64,000 nt of DNA. Source: a virus. Every line of letters starts with the position of its first letter. Within the stretch, counting starts at the first letter, position 1. A program made the translations under genes and the position numbers. The stretch is from IMG/VR virus record IMGVR_UViG_3300008116_000022, positions 1 to 64,000 of that record. One strand, given 5' to 3'. Positions 7,819-14,806 of this stretch are shown here, in pieces. Under the pieces are notes generated by a model. It had not been told where the DNA came from and searched no databases. It saw only the letters and a list, made by a program, of their open reading frames with translations.

Positions 7819-9000
7819 TTATGCGGATACTGATAAATGTTTAGACCAATCAAAGTTGGCTTGATTGATTAATGCGTACTCCAAATACGCTTGATTCCAA
7901 CTGCGCTTGCTATAAAATTCTTCTAGGCTCTTGCAGTTGATGTACTGTTCCCATACGACCTGATGCTGCATAGGCAGCCACGTTAATACAATTTCAGGAA
8001 GGGGTGTTACAGCCACCTCTTTTTTGGTTTTGATGGAATATTCCTTCCATCGGATTTCTAGGTTGTTAGTGTCCTTTTTGAAGTGGCTGTAGACGTTAGC
8101 CCTCGCCTGATGGATATCAGTGCCAAACTGTGACATCCACTGCAACGCGAGCCATTGCCAGAACTCATTATCCAGTTGCCCTTCTTTCTTCCACGGTCCA
8201 TCTGGTAGCCATTCCCAGGCTATTTCTTTAGCGGTCTTGCGCGGCCTTCCAAATGGTTCAGTAATATTCGCTGTGTCAAGACGCGCCGGGGCGGCGGGCG
8301 CAAATTGACCCTCTGGAGGGGTTATCGGGTTATGGGAAAGACTCCCTTTTAAATCAGAAGTTCTAGAGTGGTTTGGGGTTAAATCCACAAGTTGATTTTC
8401 TACTTCTGGTCTTTTCACCCCTGCTGTTAAATCTGATTGTTTAATTTGAATGTTAGAAGAATATAGATCATCCTCTAAAATCACCGACTCCGACGTTTTT
8501 TTCACCGACTCCGACGTTTTTTTCACCGACTCCAACGTTGTTTTTAACGGATCGGATTTATCAATGCTTTCAGCGTTTACATCTTGATTTTGATTGTTCC
8601 ACTGATCTAGTGCTGATTGAATCACATCAGTGTTAAATCTGTATTCTTTAGTTCGATCAAAATTGTGCTTAGAATTTCTTGAATCAAGAAATCCCCAGTC
8701 AAGAAGCTTTTTAACTGACTTCCTTATGGACGAGTCGCCATAGGCATTTAATATGCCTATGCTTATATCTTCAGTGGTTTCGTACAACCACATCGTTGGT
8801 ACTTGCAAAACAAGAGAAGTATTTTTCTTGTTTTGATCGTTGTAGCTTTGTACACGCCGAATCTCTTCTATTCGGCAACTGGTCCAGAACTCAAATAAAC
8901 TAAGAACTTGTGCGGCGCAGTCATCCCCTTGACAAATCGCCTGATAATCTTCATGACGATAAATATACCGTCCGTAGTGTCTTATTAAGTGTTTTCCCAT
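7819..9000 (-). CDS. Replication initiator/organiser-like protein
   Basis: 393 residues. The N-terminal 130 residues resemble phage replisome organisers with a winged helix ('DSSIRKSVKKLLDWGFLDSRNS'). A flexible Ser/Glu-rich middle carries seven-residue repeats (ESVKKTS), and the C-terminal half has Trp-rich helices. It lies directly upstream of dnaB with 25 bases between them, matching initiator-helicase gene pairs. The 21-base DNA repeats that encode the heptads could be initiator-binding iterons, as in the lambda O gene. I infer the role from context; no named family is certain. Confidence 0.65.
   Translation of the reverse strand: MGKHLIRHYGRYIYRHEDYQAICQGDDCAAQVLSLFEFWTSCRIEEIRRVQSYNDQNKKNTSLVLQVPTMWLYETTEDISIGILNAYGDSSIRKSVKKLLDWGFLDSRNSKHNFDRTKEYRFNTDVIQSALDQWNNQNQDVNAESIDKSDPLKTTLESVKKTSESVKKTSESVILEDDLYSSNIQIKQSDLTAGVKRPEVENQLVDLTPNHSRTSDLKGSLSHNPITPPEGQFAPAAPARLDTANITEPFGRPRKTAKEIAWEWLPDGPWKKEGQLDNEFWQWLALQWMSQFGTDIHQARANVYSHFKKDTNNLEIRWKEYSIKTKKEVAVTPLPEIVLTWLPMQHQVVWEQYINCKSLEEFYSKRSWNQAYLEYALINQANFDWSKHLSVSA
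8482..8556. repeat. 21-bp tandem repeats in the initiator gene (possible origin iterons)
   Basis: GACTCC(G/A)ACGTT recurs at 8486, 8507 and 8528, exactly 21 bases apart, with a diverged GGATCGG unit at 8549. The same layout recurs at 27708-27798. The 21-base period equals two helical turns and also seven codons, so the repeat may serve DNA binding, protein heptads or both. Confidence 0.7.
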
Positions 9001-9142
9001 TACACACCTCCACGGGCGTGCAACAGTTTATTGACAAAAACCAAAAGATGATTCATGATTAAGATGCTCCTAGTTGTTAATCAGTGAGTAGGGGCTGCCA
9101 TCGTGCTGCTGACAACAGTGCGGTGGCTTTTTATATATTATA
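9001..9142. other. Intergenic gap upstream of the initiator
   Basis: 142 bases with no gene; contains the leader of the initiator gene (a GGAGGTG-like ribosome-binding site, minus strand, next to 9000) and the end of the small gene at 9143. No clear terminator seen. Confidence 0.5.
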
Positions 9143-9331
9143 CTACTTTGCCAGTGTTTTGGCAAATTCTAGTATTTTTTGGAAGCTTTCCGGGTTTCCG
9201 TCCAGTATTAGAGCGATCGCTTTAATTTCCTTCTCCAAAGCTATTGGAACTTTAATAGCTTTGGTTTTACCGGACTTCCATCCGGGTTTAAATTGTGCCG
9301 ATTTAGGTGGCACAGCATTCTTATTTGCCAT
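9143..9331 (-). CDS. Small basic protein, possible regulator
   Basis: 62 residues, starting MANKNAVPPKSAQFKPGW. A Pro/Lys-rich N-terminus is followed by a single amphipathic helix region ('KVPIALEKEIKAIALILDG...FQKILEFAKTLAK'), which looks like a ribbon-helix-helix fragment ('IKVPIALEKEIKAIA'). Similar short proteins occur in cyanobacterial plasmids. It lies ahead of the initiator and could control it. Confidence 0.55.
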   Translation of the reverse strand: MANKNAVPPKSAQFKPGWKSGKTKAIKVPIALEKEIKAIALILDGNPESFQKILEFAKTLAK

Positions 9332-9433
9332 AATTTTTTGAGTTTCAACAAAACTATAATAACTTAATCGCTAGTAACTTGGGAATAGTACCATAAAAGA
9401 TTTTTATATACTAAGTAAAAATGAGCAAACAAA

Positions 9434-9453
9434 AGCCACCTGCTTAGGTGGCT
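9434..9453 (-). terminator. Terminator of the 9.4-11.3 kb operon
   Basis: Stem AGCCACCT / AGGTGGCT with GCTT loop, followed on the minus strand by TTTGTTTG; sits just past the stop at 9462. Confidence 0.75.
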
Positions 9454-9461
9454 ACTAGCTT

Positions 9462-9689
9462 TTATTGTTGGGATACAGGATTGTAAAACCTGCACTTGCT
9501 TCCGACTTTTGCAAATATTGGTTCTAGCTCATCTTTTAATTCTTGCTTATCATCTTTTTTACACTTTAGGACTTTGATTATTTCCGTGAGAGGGAAATAA
9601 GTATCGTTGCAGTCGCCTTCGTAGGTGTAAATTTCGCCATGCTTCTCGATGACAAACCCTGACAGGGTACAATTTAAACAGCTTTTCAT
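9462..9689 (-). CDS. Small Cys-containing hypothetical protein
   Basis: 75 residues with five cysteines (two in the N-terminal 'SCLNCTLSGF', then single ones in 'EGDCNDTYF', 'LKCKKDD' and 'SKCRFYNP'), which could bind a metal. Last gene of a leftward operon; its start overlaps the preceding stop by 4 bases. Function not recognised. Confidence 0.6.
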   Translation of the reverse strand: MKSCLNCTLSGFVIEKHGEIYTYEGDCNDTYFPLTEIIKVLKCKKDDKQELKDELEPIFAKVGSKCRFYNPVSQQ

Positions 9690-9892
9690 TTTCTAATCTG
9701 ATTTAAAGAATAAGCCTTGTGTATTTTCCCGTTGATACGAATCTCTATAAAACTCCATCTACACCCCGGAGGGGCTAATCCTGGGATATGGAAACCAATA
9801 AAAATACCTTTCAGCCACCCATTGCTAGGGTGTTTGTACTCAACTTTATCCCCTACTTTGTAATCACTTTCTTTGATTGTTGTTTGTTCCAT
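9686..9892 (-). CDS. Small SH3-like hypothetical protein
   Basis: 68 residues from the ATG at 9892. 'YKVGDKVEYKHPSNGWLKGIFIGF' then 'FIEIRINGKIHKAYSLNQIR' is a compact all-beta pattern like KOW/Tudor or DUF-type SH3 barrels. No strong ribosome-binding site ahead of the ATG; coupled to the next gene by a 4-base overlap. Confidence 0.6.
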   Translation of the reverse strand: MEQTTIKESDYKVGDKVEYKHPSNGWLKGIFIGFHIPGLAPPGCRWSFIEIRINGKIHKAYSLNQIRK

Positions 9893-9976
9893 TTTTTTTG
9901 ATAAGATAATAAGTGTAAGCACCTTTTGTTTATCCCGTTAAACTCCGTTAAACAACGGAGTTTTTTTATGCAGAAA

Positions 9977-10501
9977 TTAAAAACCAATAGCTAGTTCCGC
10001 CACTTTTTCTTCTTCTGCTTCACCGCCTTCATCTTTGTCTTCATCACTATTGCCTGGGCTTTCCATTGTGAATAAAGAAGGCTGTTTCCAGCCATCGCGT
10101 TCACCATCCAAATATTCAGAAGCTTCAACTAGTACCGCACATACAATCTTGTGTTCATAAGCAGATTTCTCAATCAATACATCTTTAGTGGAAACAGTGA
10201 CAAATCTGCCTTGTATCTCACACTTTCCGCCAATGCCAATTGCTACCAAATCCTCTTTATCTTTGATTGCAAAATCAGTAACTAATCCTTCTTCCCAGAT
10301 ATCAGCATCTAATCCCACTGCATCTATCAAAATGCTTCTTAGGCTGTCTAGTGCCTGATAAAAACTGTCCGACGCTTCTTCTTTGCTGCGTACAGTTACA
10401 CTTTTCTGCTCCTCACCATCTTCATTAAAAATGGTGTAAGTAATTGCCACCATTTCTGTATCATCGTTTCTTTTTGCTTTGATTTTGGTAATTTGTCTCA
10501 T
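9977..10501 (-). CDS. Unknown protein with acidic C-terminal tail
   Basis: 174 residues. An alpha-beta body ('EMVAITYTIFNEDGEEQKSVTV') is followed by an acidic tail ('SDEDKDEGGEAEEEKVAEL'). An acidic tail is typical of SSB-like and DNA-mimic proteins, but no OB-fold signature can be identified with certainty. The first bases overlap the end of the upstream gene (ATGA at 10498-10501), so it is operon-coupled. Confidence 0.65.
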   Translation of the reverse strand: MRQITKIKAKRNDDTEMVAITYTIFNEDGEEQKSVTVRSKEEASDSFYQALDSLRSILIDAVGLDADIWEEGLVTDFAIKDKEDLVAIGIGGKCEIQGRFVTVSTKDVLIEKSAYEHKIVCAVLVEASEYLDGERDGWKQPSLFTMESPGNSDEDKDEGGEAEEEKVAELAIGF

Positions 10502-10749
10502 TTTAATTTCTCCTTAATTTCTGATTCTGCAAATGGATGTGGACAAAAGGTGTCGTCTAGATCAATGTAGTAAAGCCAATCCCCTGTGCTTATACGCTTG
10601 ACCCCTGAACATATTCCCCATCCTAGATTTGTTCTTAGCCTGTCTCCAAACCAATAAGCTGGCTTTGATATCCGCTCCCAAGGTTGGGGATTAGTTGGGC
10701 GCGGTAGTACAGCAAAATCCTTTGGTGGCAATCTTAATGGTGGTATCAT
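10498..10749 (-). CDS. Unknown protein, 83 residues
   Basis: Pro- and Trp-rich small protein ('LPPKDFAVLPRPTNPQPWERISKPAYWFGDRLRTNLGWGICSG') with a beta-rich second half, possibly an SH3-like barrel. It begins immediately after the stop of the upstream gene and overlaps the downstream gene by 4 bases. No family recognised. Confidence 0.6.
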   Translation of the reverse strand: MIPPLRLPPKDFAVLPRPTNPQPWERISKPAYWFGDRLRTNLGWGICSGVKRISTGDWLYYIDLDDTFCPHPFAESEIKEKLK

Positions 10750-11127
10750 TTAGTTAGATACTGACTTAATGCGACCTGTTTTTCTTAATATGAATTGAGC
10801 ATCTTTTTTTCCCACTTCACTACTCCAAAAAATTGAATCACTTGGCTTTATAATCCATATATACGGAAATTGAATAATAATGGTTTTTCCGTTGTAGTTA
10901 TTGCTGGCAACAGACAATGGATATTCTTCCAGTAATTCTTGACAATCAAACTCTATTGTTGGCTCTACTGCTGAATCAAGATACTCAATCTTAGCTATAG
11001 TGCGATCGCTTTCAAAGAACTTTAAACCAACCTGAAACCATTGACTAACCTCTTCTGAGAAAGCCATTGCGTAAGCTTCTAAACGACTACTACCACGATG
11101 ATTTTTGATCATGTCCTGTACTTTCAT
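10750..11127 (-). CDS. Unknown protein, 125 residues
   Basis: Alpha-beta protein starting MKVQDMIKNHRGSSRLEAYAM; a helix-rich N-terminus and central beta strands ('KTIIIQFPYIWIIKPSDSIF'). Its start lies within the end of the RHH gene (38-base overlap), so translation is coupled to that regulator. Function unknown. Confidence 0.6.
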   Translation of the reverse strand: MKVQDMIKNHRGSSRLEAYAMAFSEEVSQWFQVGLKFFESDRTIAKIEYLDSAVEPTIEFDCQELLEEYPLSVASNNYNGKTIIIQFPYIWIIKPSDSIFWSSEVGKKDAQFILRKTGRIKSVSN

Positions 11128-11281
11128 CTTTCAAACTTTTTATGCCTAAAAGAATTAATTCTTCAGCCAACAAACCTATTTCAGTGTGATGTTCTGCGGC
11201 TAAAATCTTAATTCTTTGGTGCAACTTAGGGTCAATCCTAATCTGTCGTTTGTCTCTAGCTTTGATTTTTATTAAATTCAT
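11090..11281 (-). CDS. Ribbon-helix-helix regulator heading the leftward operon
   Basis: 63 residues: 'KRQIRIDPKLHQRIKILAAEHHTEIGLLAEELILLGI' is a standard RHH/CopG fold (basic strand followed by two helices). First gene of the operon down to 9462, and 15 bases from a large palindrome (11296-11333), the expected binding site of an autoregulating RHH dimer. It may form half of a genetic switch with the divergent HTH genes. Confidence 0.75.
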   Translation of the reverse strand: MNLIKIKARDKRQIRIDPKLHQRIKILAAEHHTEIGLLAEELILLGIKSLKDESTGHDQKSSW

Positions 11282-11295
11282 TTCTCCTTATTCGT

Positions 11296-11333
11296 GTATC
11301 ACAATATCATAATACCATAATATCTTGTGATAC
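11296..11333. promoter_or_regulatory. Palindromic operator candidate
   Basis: Nine-base arms GTATCACAA and TTGTGATAC flank an AT-rich core with further partial symmetry (TATCATAAT / ATAATATC). Centred in the gap between divergent regulators at 11281 and 11400. Confidence 0.7.
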
Positions 11334-11366
11334 ATAAGAGAATTACAAAAATTTATGATATTTTTG

Positions 11367-11390
11367 TGTGAATATGTGAATATGTGAACG
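11367..11390. repeat. Three tandem octamers TGTGAATA
   Basis: TGTGAATA, TGTGAATA, TGTGAACG in direct tandem, ending 9 bases before the ATG at 11400. The TGTGA core also occurs in the palindrome at 11325-11333, so both may be sites for one regulator. Confidence 0.65.
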
Positions 11391-11399
11391 GTAAAAATT

Positions 11400-12011
11400 A
11401 TGAACAGAACAGGATACAGAAAAAAATGGACAAAAGAGGGAATGGCCAAACTGGGAGCAATGGTCAAACGTTCTCGCCAGGATGCAAAAATGAGTCTGCG
11501 GTACTTCTCGCAGATATGTTCTGACAAGTTTTTTGCGGTTAGTTACACCGCGCTAAAGCAGATGGAACAAGGGAAAACTTCCCCTGCGTATAACCTAATA
11601 GAAGCCATAGCAGCATCAGGTTTACTTCGTGATGATTCAGGTAGGCTCTTAGGCATTTATGAGTGCATAGATATTATTAGCCAAACACCTTACGCTGATT
11701 TTCCCGTACCCAAGCAAAGAAAAAGATGGGTCAAGGACGGGTTGTACAGACTAGGGGGATTGATTAAATCCACTAGGGAAAAGAGGGGAATCACTAAGCA
11801 AATATTAGCAGATATGTGTTCTTCTCAAGATTTTTCCTTAATTTCCAGAACCATTTGGACTATTGAAAGTGGTCGGGTTATTCCTAGTTTCAATACCTTA
11901 GAAGCGATCGCTGATACTGAACTCTTTGAGGACAATACTGGTAGCGTACTGGATATCTACAACTTTATAGATATTGCCAGTGGAGATGATTTCTACATCA
12001 GGTTGTTATGA
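11400..12011 (+). CDS. Tandem-HTH repressor-like protein
   Basis: 203 residues made of two copies of one module. Copy 1 (about 9-92) and copy 2 (about 105-195) share 'KKWTKEGMAKLGAMVKRSR' / 'KRWVKDGLYRLGGLIKSTR', an XRE-type HTH with 'IEAIAASGLLRDDSG' / 'LEAIADTELFEDNTG', and 'LLGIYECIDI' / 'VLDIYNFIDI' endings. A single chain with two DNA-binding units would bind a bipartite site without dimerising. It is divergent from the RHH gene and overlaps the following Cro-like gene by 4 bases. Likely part of the lysogeny switch. Confidence 0.75.
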   Translation: MNRTGYRKKWTKEGMAKLGAMVKRSRQDAKMSLRYFSQICSDKFFAVSYTALKQMEQGKTSPAYNLIEAIAASGLLRDDSGRLLGIYECIDIISQTPYADFPVPKQRKRWVKDGLYRLGGLIKSTREKRGITKQILADMCSSQDFSLISRTIWTIESGRVIPSFNTLEAIADTELFEDNTGSVLDIYNFIDIASGDDFYIRLL

Positions 12012-12373
12012 ACTTGGGCGCATTGATTACTAGTATATGCAAACGCGCTCAAAGCACAAATAAAGCCGCAAAGTTATCCGGCGTGTCTCAAGGCACGCTT
12101 AGTGAATGGCAGTCAGGTAAGGTATCTCCAGGATCAGAGAAATACATAGAGTTATGCTTGACTTTGGGCTGCCGTCCTGGTCTCGATCTAGATCAATATT
12201 TGGGGTTGGGCAAGGCAAAACCCAAAACATCTTCTGCTGTTTTGGGCGTAGCGTTGGGACTACCACCCATAGAGCAGCAACGCTTAATCTCTTTAATAAC
12301 TGCCAAGTATGCTGAATATTTGAGCAGTAAGCAAGATAATGTAATGATAGAATTGATGGACACCAACAATTAA
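12008..12373 (+). CDS. XRE-family HTH regulator (Cro/CI-like)
   Basis: 121 residues. 'ITSICKRAQSTNKAAKLSGVSQGTLSEWQSGKVSPGSEKYI' is a clear XRE helix-turn-helix. The C-terminal part ('LPPIEQQRLISLITAKYAEYL') is helical and may dimerise. Coupled to the dual-HTH gene by ATGA overlap. Together with its neighbours it forms the repressor cluster of the element. Confidence 0.8.
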   Translation: MNLGALITSICKRAQSTNKAAKLSGVSQGTLSEWQSGKVSPGSEKYIELCLTLGCRPGLDLDQYLGLGKAKPKTSSAVLGVALGLPPIEQQRLISLITAKYAEYLSSKQDNVMIELMDTNN

Positions 12374-12381
12374 GGAAGACT

Positions 12382-12588
12382 ATGGCACGACAATCAGACT
12401 ACGCTAAAAACAAGGCAAAACTTACGCTTAGGCTTACCCCGACAGCTAAATGTGTATATCAATGCTATGCTGACCATTTATGTATAGCCTTTGGTGAGCT
12501 AATTGAGAGGCTCGCCCGAAACCCAGACGTAGCAAGGGGTATGGCTGCTTTTCTGGAAAGCGAAAAAAAACTTTCAGAAAAGACTTGA
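12382..12588 (+). CDS. Small RHH-like protein, paralogue of 6088 gene
   Basis: 68 residues. 'KLTLRLTPTAKCVYQCYADHLC...ELIERLARNPDVARGMAAFLE' matches the pattern of the gene at 6088-6294. Eight bases after the XRE gene with a GGAAG ribosome-binding site. Probable DNA-binding regulator of the same early regulon. Confidence 0.65.
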   Translation: MARQSDYAKNKAKLTLRLTPTAKCVYQCYADHLCIAFGELIERLARNPDVARGMAAFLESEKKLSEKT

Positions 12589-12613
12589 CAAAATAATTCT
12601 ATCCATACATAAT
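12585..12613 (+). promoter_or_regulatory. Early promoter, ATAGAAA family
   Basis: TTGACA (12585-12590), 17 bases, CATAAT (12608-12613), followed by GGAAATATAGAAAC. The same arrangement recurs at 14014, 17052 and 17713. Confidence 0.7.
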
Positions 12614-12645
12614 GGAAATATAGAAACAGACGACGCGGGAGGGTT

Positions 12646-13893
12646 ATGGACATGGACTTGCTAAAAAGAAGAGAAGTGCTAGTAAATTTGATCTCCCGCG
12701 TCGGGAGAGGTCAGCAAAACATCTACCGCTGGGTAGATGAGTTAATCAGTATTGATGCTCAATTGGAGCATCAGGAACAGACAAAACAGGTACAGCAAAA
12801 ACAGGAGACAAAAATAATGTTTAAAATTAACGTTACAGAACTTCACCCTGAAATTCAAAAAAAATTAGCAGATGAATTAAATGGAGTGCTAAACACCTCT
12901 GGACTAAAGGCTGTTATTACCACCAGCCTAAATCCAGAAGATTTGGATTGGTACGACTTAGAAGTCGCTATCTATGGCGATATTGATAGCGATTCTGATA
13001 GGTTACACGAATGTGTTTCCTGGGATAAAGTCCAGGAAAAGCAGAAAATTGATCCTCTGCTAAAAGAAATCCAAGCAGGTTTGACCTGTTTAGACGACTG
13101 GCATAAGTATCATCATAGCGCTGCACCGTGCGCTATGTTTAATCAAAAGTCACTTGAAGCGGCAGTAGACATCTACTGCCATAACCTCCCCAGAAAATAC
13201 TGGGGGGAAACCTTTGTTCCCACAGGAAAGGAAAAAACTAAATCAACTTACAATCAGTCCCTAAGTTTTTCAGGGGACATCTATTCAGATAAAACCTACT
13301 ATACTGTGTGGGAGTACGCCCATGCAGATGGGCGTACTCTGTGGCACGAAGAAAAGGTTAATCTTCTTCGGATTAACACTGAAAAACAAATCCTTGCATT
13401 GATGCAAGGGTATGTGCGCGACTATTGTAAGCGCGAAAAAATTGCGTTTGCAGACTTAGTGTTCAAGATAGAGTCTATCCGCGCTCGTTGGGAGCAGGAT
13501 AGACTGGCAAAAATAGCAGCTGAAGAAGCTGCTAAACTGGCTACACCCATGCCTGATTGGTTTCAAAAAGAAGTTGATTCCAAGGGTGGTGTTAATCGTT
13601 TCTGGGTTGGCGATGATTACATCTACTCTTTCTGGTGGGATAGCCAAGACGGAACAGCGTGGCAGCAATGCGAAGACCGTACTCGTGGGTTGGCTGAACG
13701 TACCCGCGAATCTAAATCTTTGGGTTCAAACCGGGATGTAGTCATGAACCACATAAACAGCCTGTTAGCTGAACGCAAGCGAGTAGGTGAACTGCTTGCT
13801 GCTCAAAAAGAGCAATATCAAGAGTACAAAATTCTTCAACAGAAGAAAGGCTTCCCAATCAAATCTTTTGAGAAGTGGTTGCAAACAGCCTAA
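12646..13893 (+). CDS. Unknown 415-residue early protein packed with mRNA hairpins
   Basis: Acidic-basic soluble protein with a Gln-rich N-terminal helix, a central Trp/Tyr-rich domain ('YYTVWEYAHADGRTLWHEEKVNLLR') and a C-terminal coiled region ('LLAERKRVGELLAAQKEQYQEYK'). A second ATG at 12817 (MFKINVTELHPEIQ) could be an internal start. No known family recognised. Its DNA holds many perfect hairpins (12-bp stem at 13312-13339, 8-bp stems at 13016-13039 and 13161-13180). The gene has its own promoter and is followed without a gap by a hammerhead ribozyme. Confidence 0.75.
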   Translation: MDMDLLKRREVLVNLISRVGRGQQNIYRWVDELISIDAQLEHQEQTKQVQQKQETKIMFKINVTELHPEIQKKLADELNGVLNTSGLKAVITTSLNPEDLDWYDLEVAIYGDIDSDSDRLHECVSWDKVQEKQKIDPLLKEIQAGLTCLDDWHKYHHSAAPCAMFNQKSLEAAVDIYCHNLPRKYWGETFVPTGKEKTKSTYNQSLSFSGDIYSDKTYYTVWEYAHADGRTLWHEEKVNLLRINTEKQILALMQGYVRDYCKREKIAFADLVFKIESIRARWEQDRLAKIAAEEAAKLATPMPDWFQKEVDSKGGVNRFWVGDDYIYSFWWDSQDGTAWQQCEDRTRGLAERTRESKSLGSNRDVVMNHINSLLAERKRVGELLAAQKEQYQEYKILQQKKGFPIKSFEKWLQTA

Positions 13894-13950
13894 CCCCGCC
13901 TGACGAGGACGGCTGGCTACCGTCCGAAACTACCCCTTGGTAGTAGTGGG
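13894..13950 (+). ncRNA. Type I hammerhead ribozyme, copy 1
   Basis: All core elements are present: stem I strand CCCGC (13895-13899), CUGACGA (13900-13906), stem II GGACGG/CCGUCC (907-912/920-925) with a 7-base loop, GAA (926-928), stem III ACUACC/GGUAGU (929-934/939-944) with CCUU loop, unpaired A at 13945, and stem I strand GUGGG (946-950). Predicted self-cleavage falls between 13945 and 13946 (GUA triplet). Both ends lie in stem I, so this is type I. It starts directly after the stop codon of the 415-residue gene. Confidence 0.9.
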
Positions 13951-14013
13951 AAGCCAAATTTACACCCACTATAATAAAAACACTTGTCAAATAAAATAAC
14001 TCTAATTTCAGTA

Positions 14014-14042
14014 TTGACAATTGTTCCTTTATAGAATAAGAT
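14014..14042 (+). promoter_or_regulatory. Early promoter, ATAGAAA family
   Basis: TTGACA (14014-14019), 17 bases, TAAGAT (14037-14042), followed by AGAAATATC; preceded by TAATTTCAGTA, which is also found upstream of the promoters near 17052 and 17713. Confidence 0.7.
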
Positions 14043-14079
14043 AGAAATATCAAAGAACAACTACCCCGCAGGAGACGTT

Positions 14080-14331
14080 ATGCCCAAAACTGCTATGCAC
14101 AAATTCAGAGAAAAAAAAGGTAAACAACTGTTTGCTTATTGCATCGCTGATGAAAATGGACGCACAATGAACGCCGGAACAAGCCGACGGTTCGACTGCA
14201 AAACCATGGGCGATATCCATGGGGACAAAGATAAAACTCCCGTGAATAGATATCCATTATTGGATGAAATCCTGACTGAACTAGGGTACATGACTCGTCA
14301 ATCCTATTTAGAAATCAAAGGAAGAATCTAA
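14080..14331 (+). CDS. Small unknown early protein
   Basis: 83 residues, basic, starting MPKTAMHKFREKKGKQ with a good CAGGAGA ribosome-binding site. Contains 'FDCKTMGDIHGDKDKTPVNRYPLLDEILTELGY'. No recognised family. It is followed immediately after TAA by the second hammerhead ribozyme. Confidence 0.65.
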   Translation: MPKTAMHKFREKKGKQLFAYCIADENGRTMNAGTSRRFDCKTMGDIHGDKDKTPVNRYPLLDEILTELGYMTRQSYLEIKGRI

Positions 14332-14388
14332 CCCCGCCTGACGAGGACGGCTGGCTACCGTCCGAAACTACCCTTTGGTAGTAGTGGG
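14332..14388 (+). ncRNA. Type I hammerhead ribozyme, copy 2
   Basis: Differs from copy 1 at one loop base (CUUU instead of CCUU in the stem III loop). Core: CCCGC 14333-14337, CUGACGA 14338-14344, stem II 14345-14350/14358-14363, GAA 14364-14366, stem III 14367-14372/14377-14382, A at 14383, GUGGG 14384-14388. Predicted cleavage lies between 14383 and 14384. Again placed directly after a TAA stop codon. Confidence 0.9.
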
Positions 14389-14418
14389 AAGCCTACTTAC
14401 ACCCCACAGGAGATATGT

Positions 14419-14667
14419 ATGATGACTGCTAACGACATGATTCAAGTAAAACAATTTATTATTAAAAACTGGAGAAGTGCTGAAGCACTTCGTACCTTGA
14501 TAGGGACTGAGTTTCCTGATAGTGATATCTTTCACTTTGGTGAAGTTCCCACAGAGCAAGCAAGTATTAAAGTAGAGAACGGGAAAATTACCCGTGTCAC
14601 TACTTGGTCGGGGCTTTCCTGGTCAGCCCGCTGGGGCAGGGGTAATCCTGTAGTTGATGTTTTTTAG
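14419..14667 (+). CDS. Small unknown early protein after ribozyme 2
   Basis: 82 residues ('MMTANDMIQVKQFIIKNW...VTTWSGLSWSARWGRGNPVVDVF'); the CAGGAGATAT ribosome-binding site lies 20 bases past the ribozyme. The alpha-beta pattern is not recognised. A perfect hairpin with a TGAA loop (GAAGTGC/GCACTTC, 14474-14491) lies in the coding region. Cleavage by ribozyme 2 would give this gene its own 5'-hydroxyl mRNA. Confidence 0.65.
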   Translation: MMTANDMIQVKQFIIKNWRSAEALRTLIGTEFPDSDIFHFGEVPTEQASIKVENGKITRVTTWSGLSWSARWGRGNPVVDVF

Positions 14668-14675
14668 TTGAAAAC

Positions 14676-14747
14676 GCGGATCACAAAAGATCCGCCTTTG
14701 AATACAAGCTGCTTAGGCAGCCTGTAACACTCAAGATTGAGTTTTTT
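14676..14747 (+). terminator. Three hairpins ending in a terminator
   Basis: GCGGATC/GATCCGC (14676-14695), GCTGC/GCAGC (14708-14721) and ACTCAA/TTGAGT followed by T6 (14729-14747). The last is a likely intrinsic terminator for the early unit; the first two may stabilise the 3' end. Confidence 0.65.
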
Positions 14748-14806
14748 GAGTGGACTTTAATAAATAACTTTTGACCTAAGCACGTCATTAAACTGCTTTT
14801 TTTATT

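Noticed and set aside
11288-11527. 79-codon frame on the minus strand
   Set aside because: Lies opposite the dual-HTH gene and the operator region; hydrophobic and without a ribosome-binding site.
13951-14079. Third hammerhead or other ribozyme between the copies
   Set aside because: No CUGANGA/GAAA pair or stem set found outside the two described copies.
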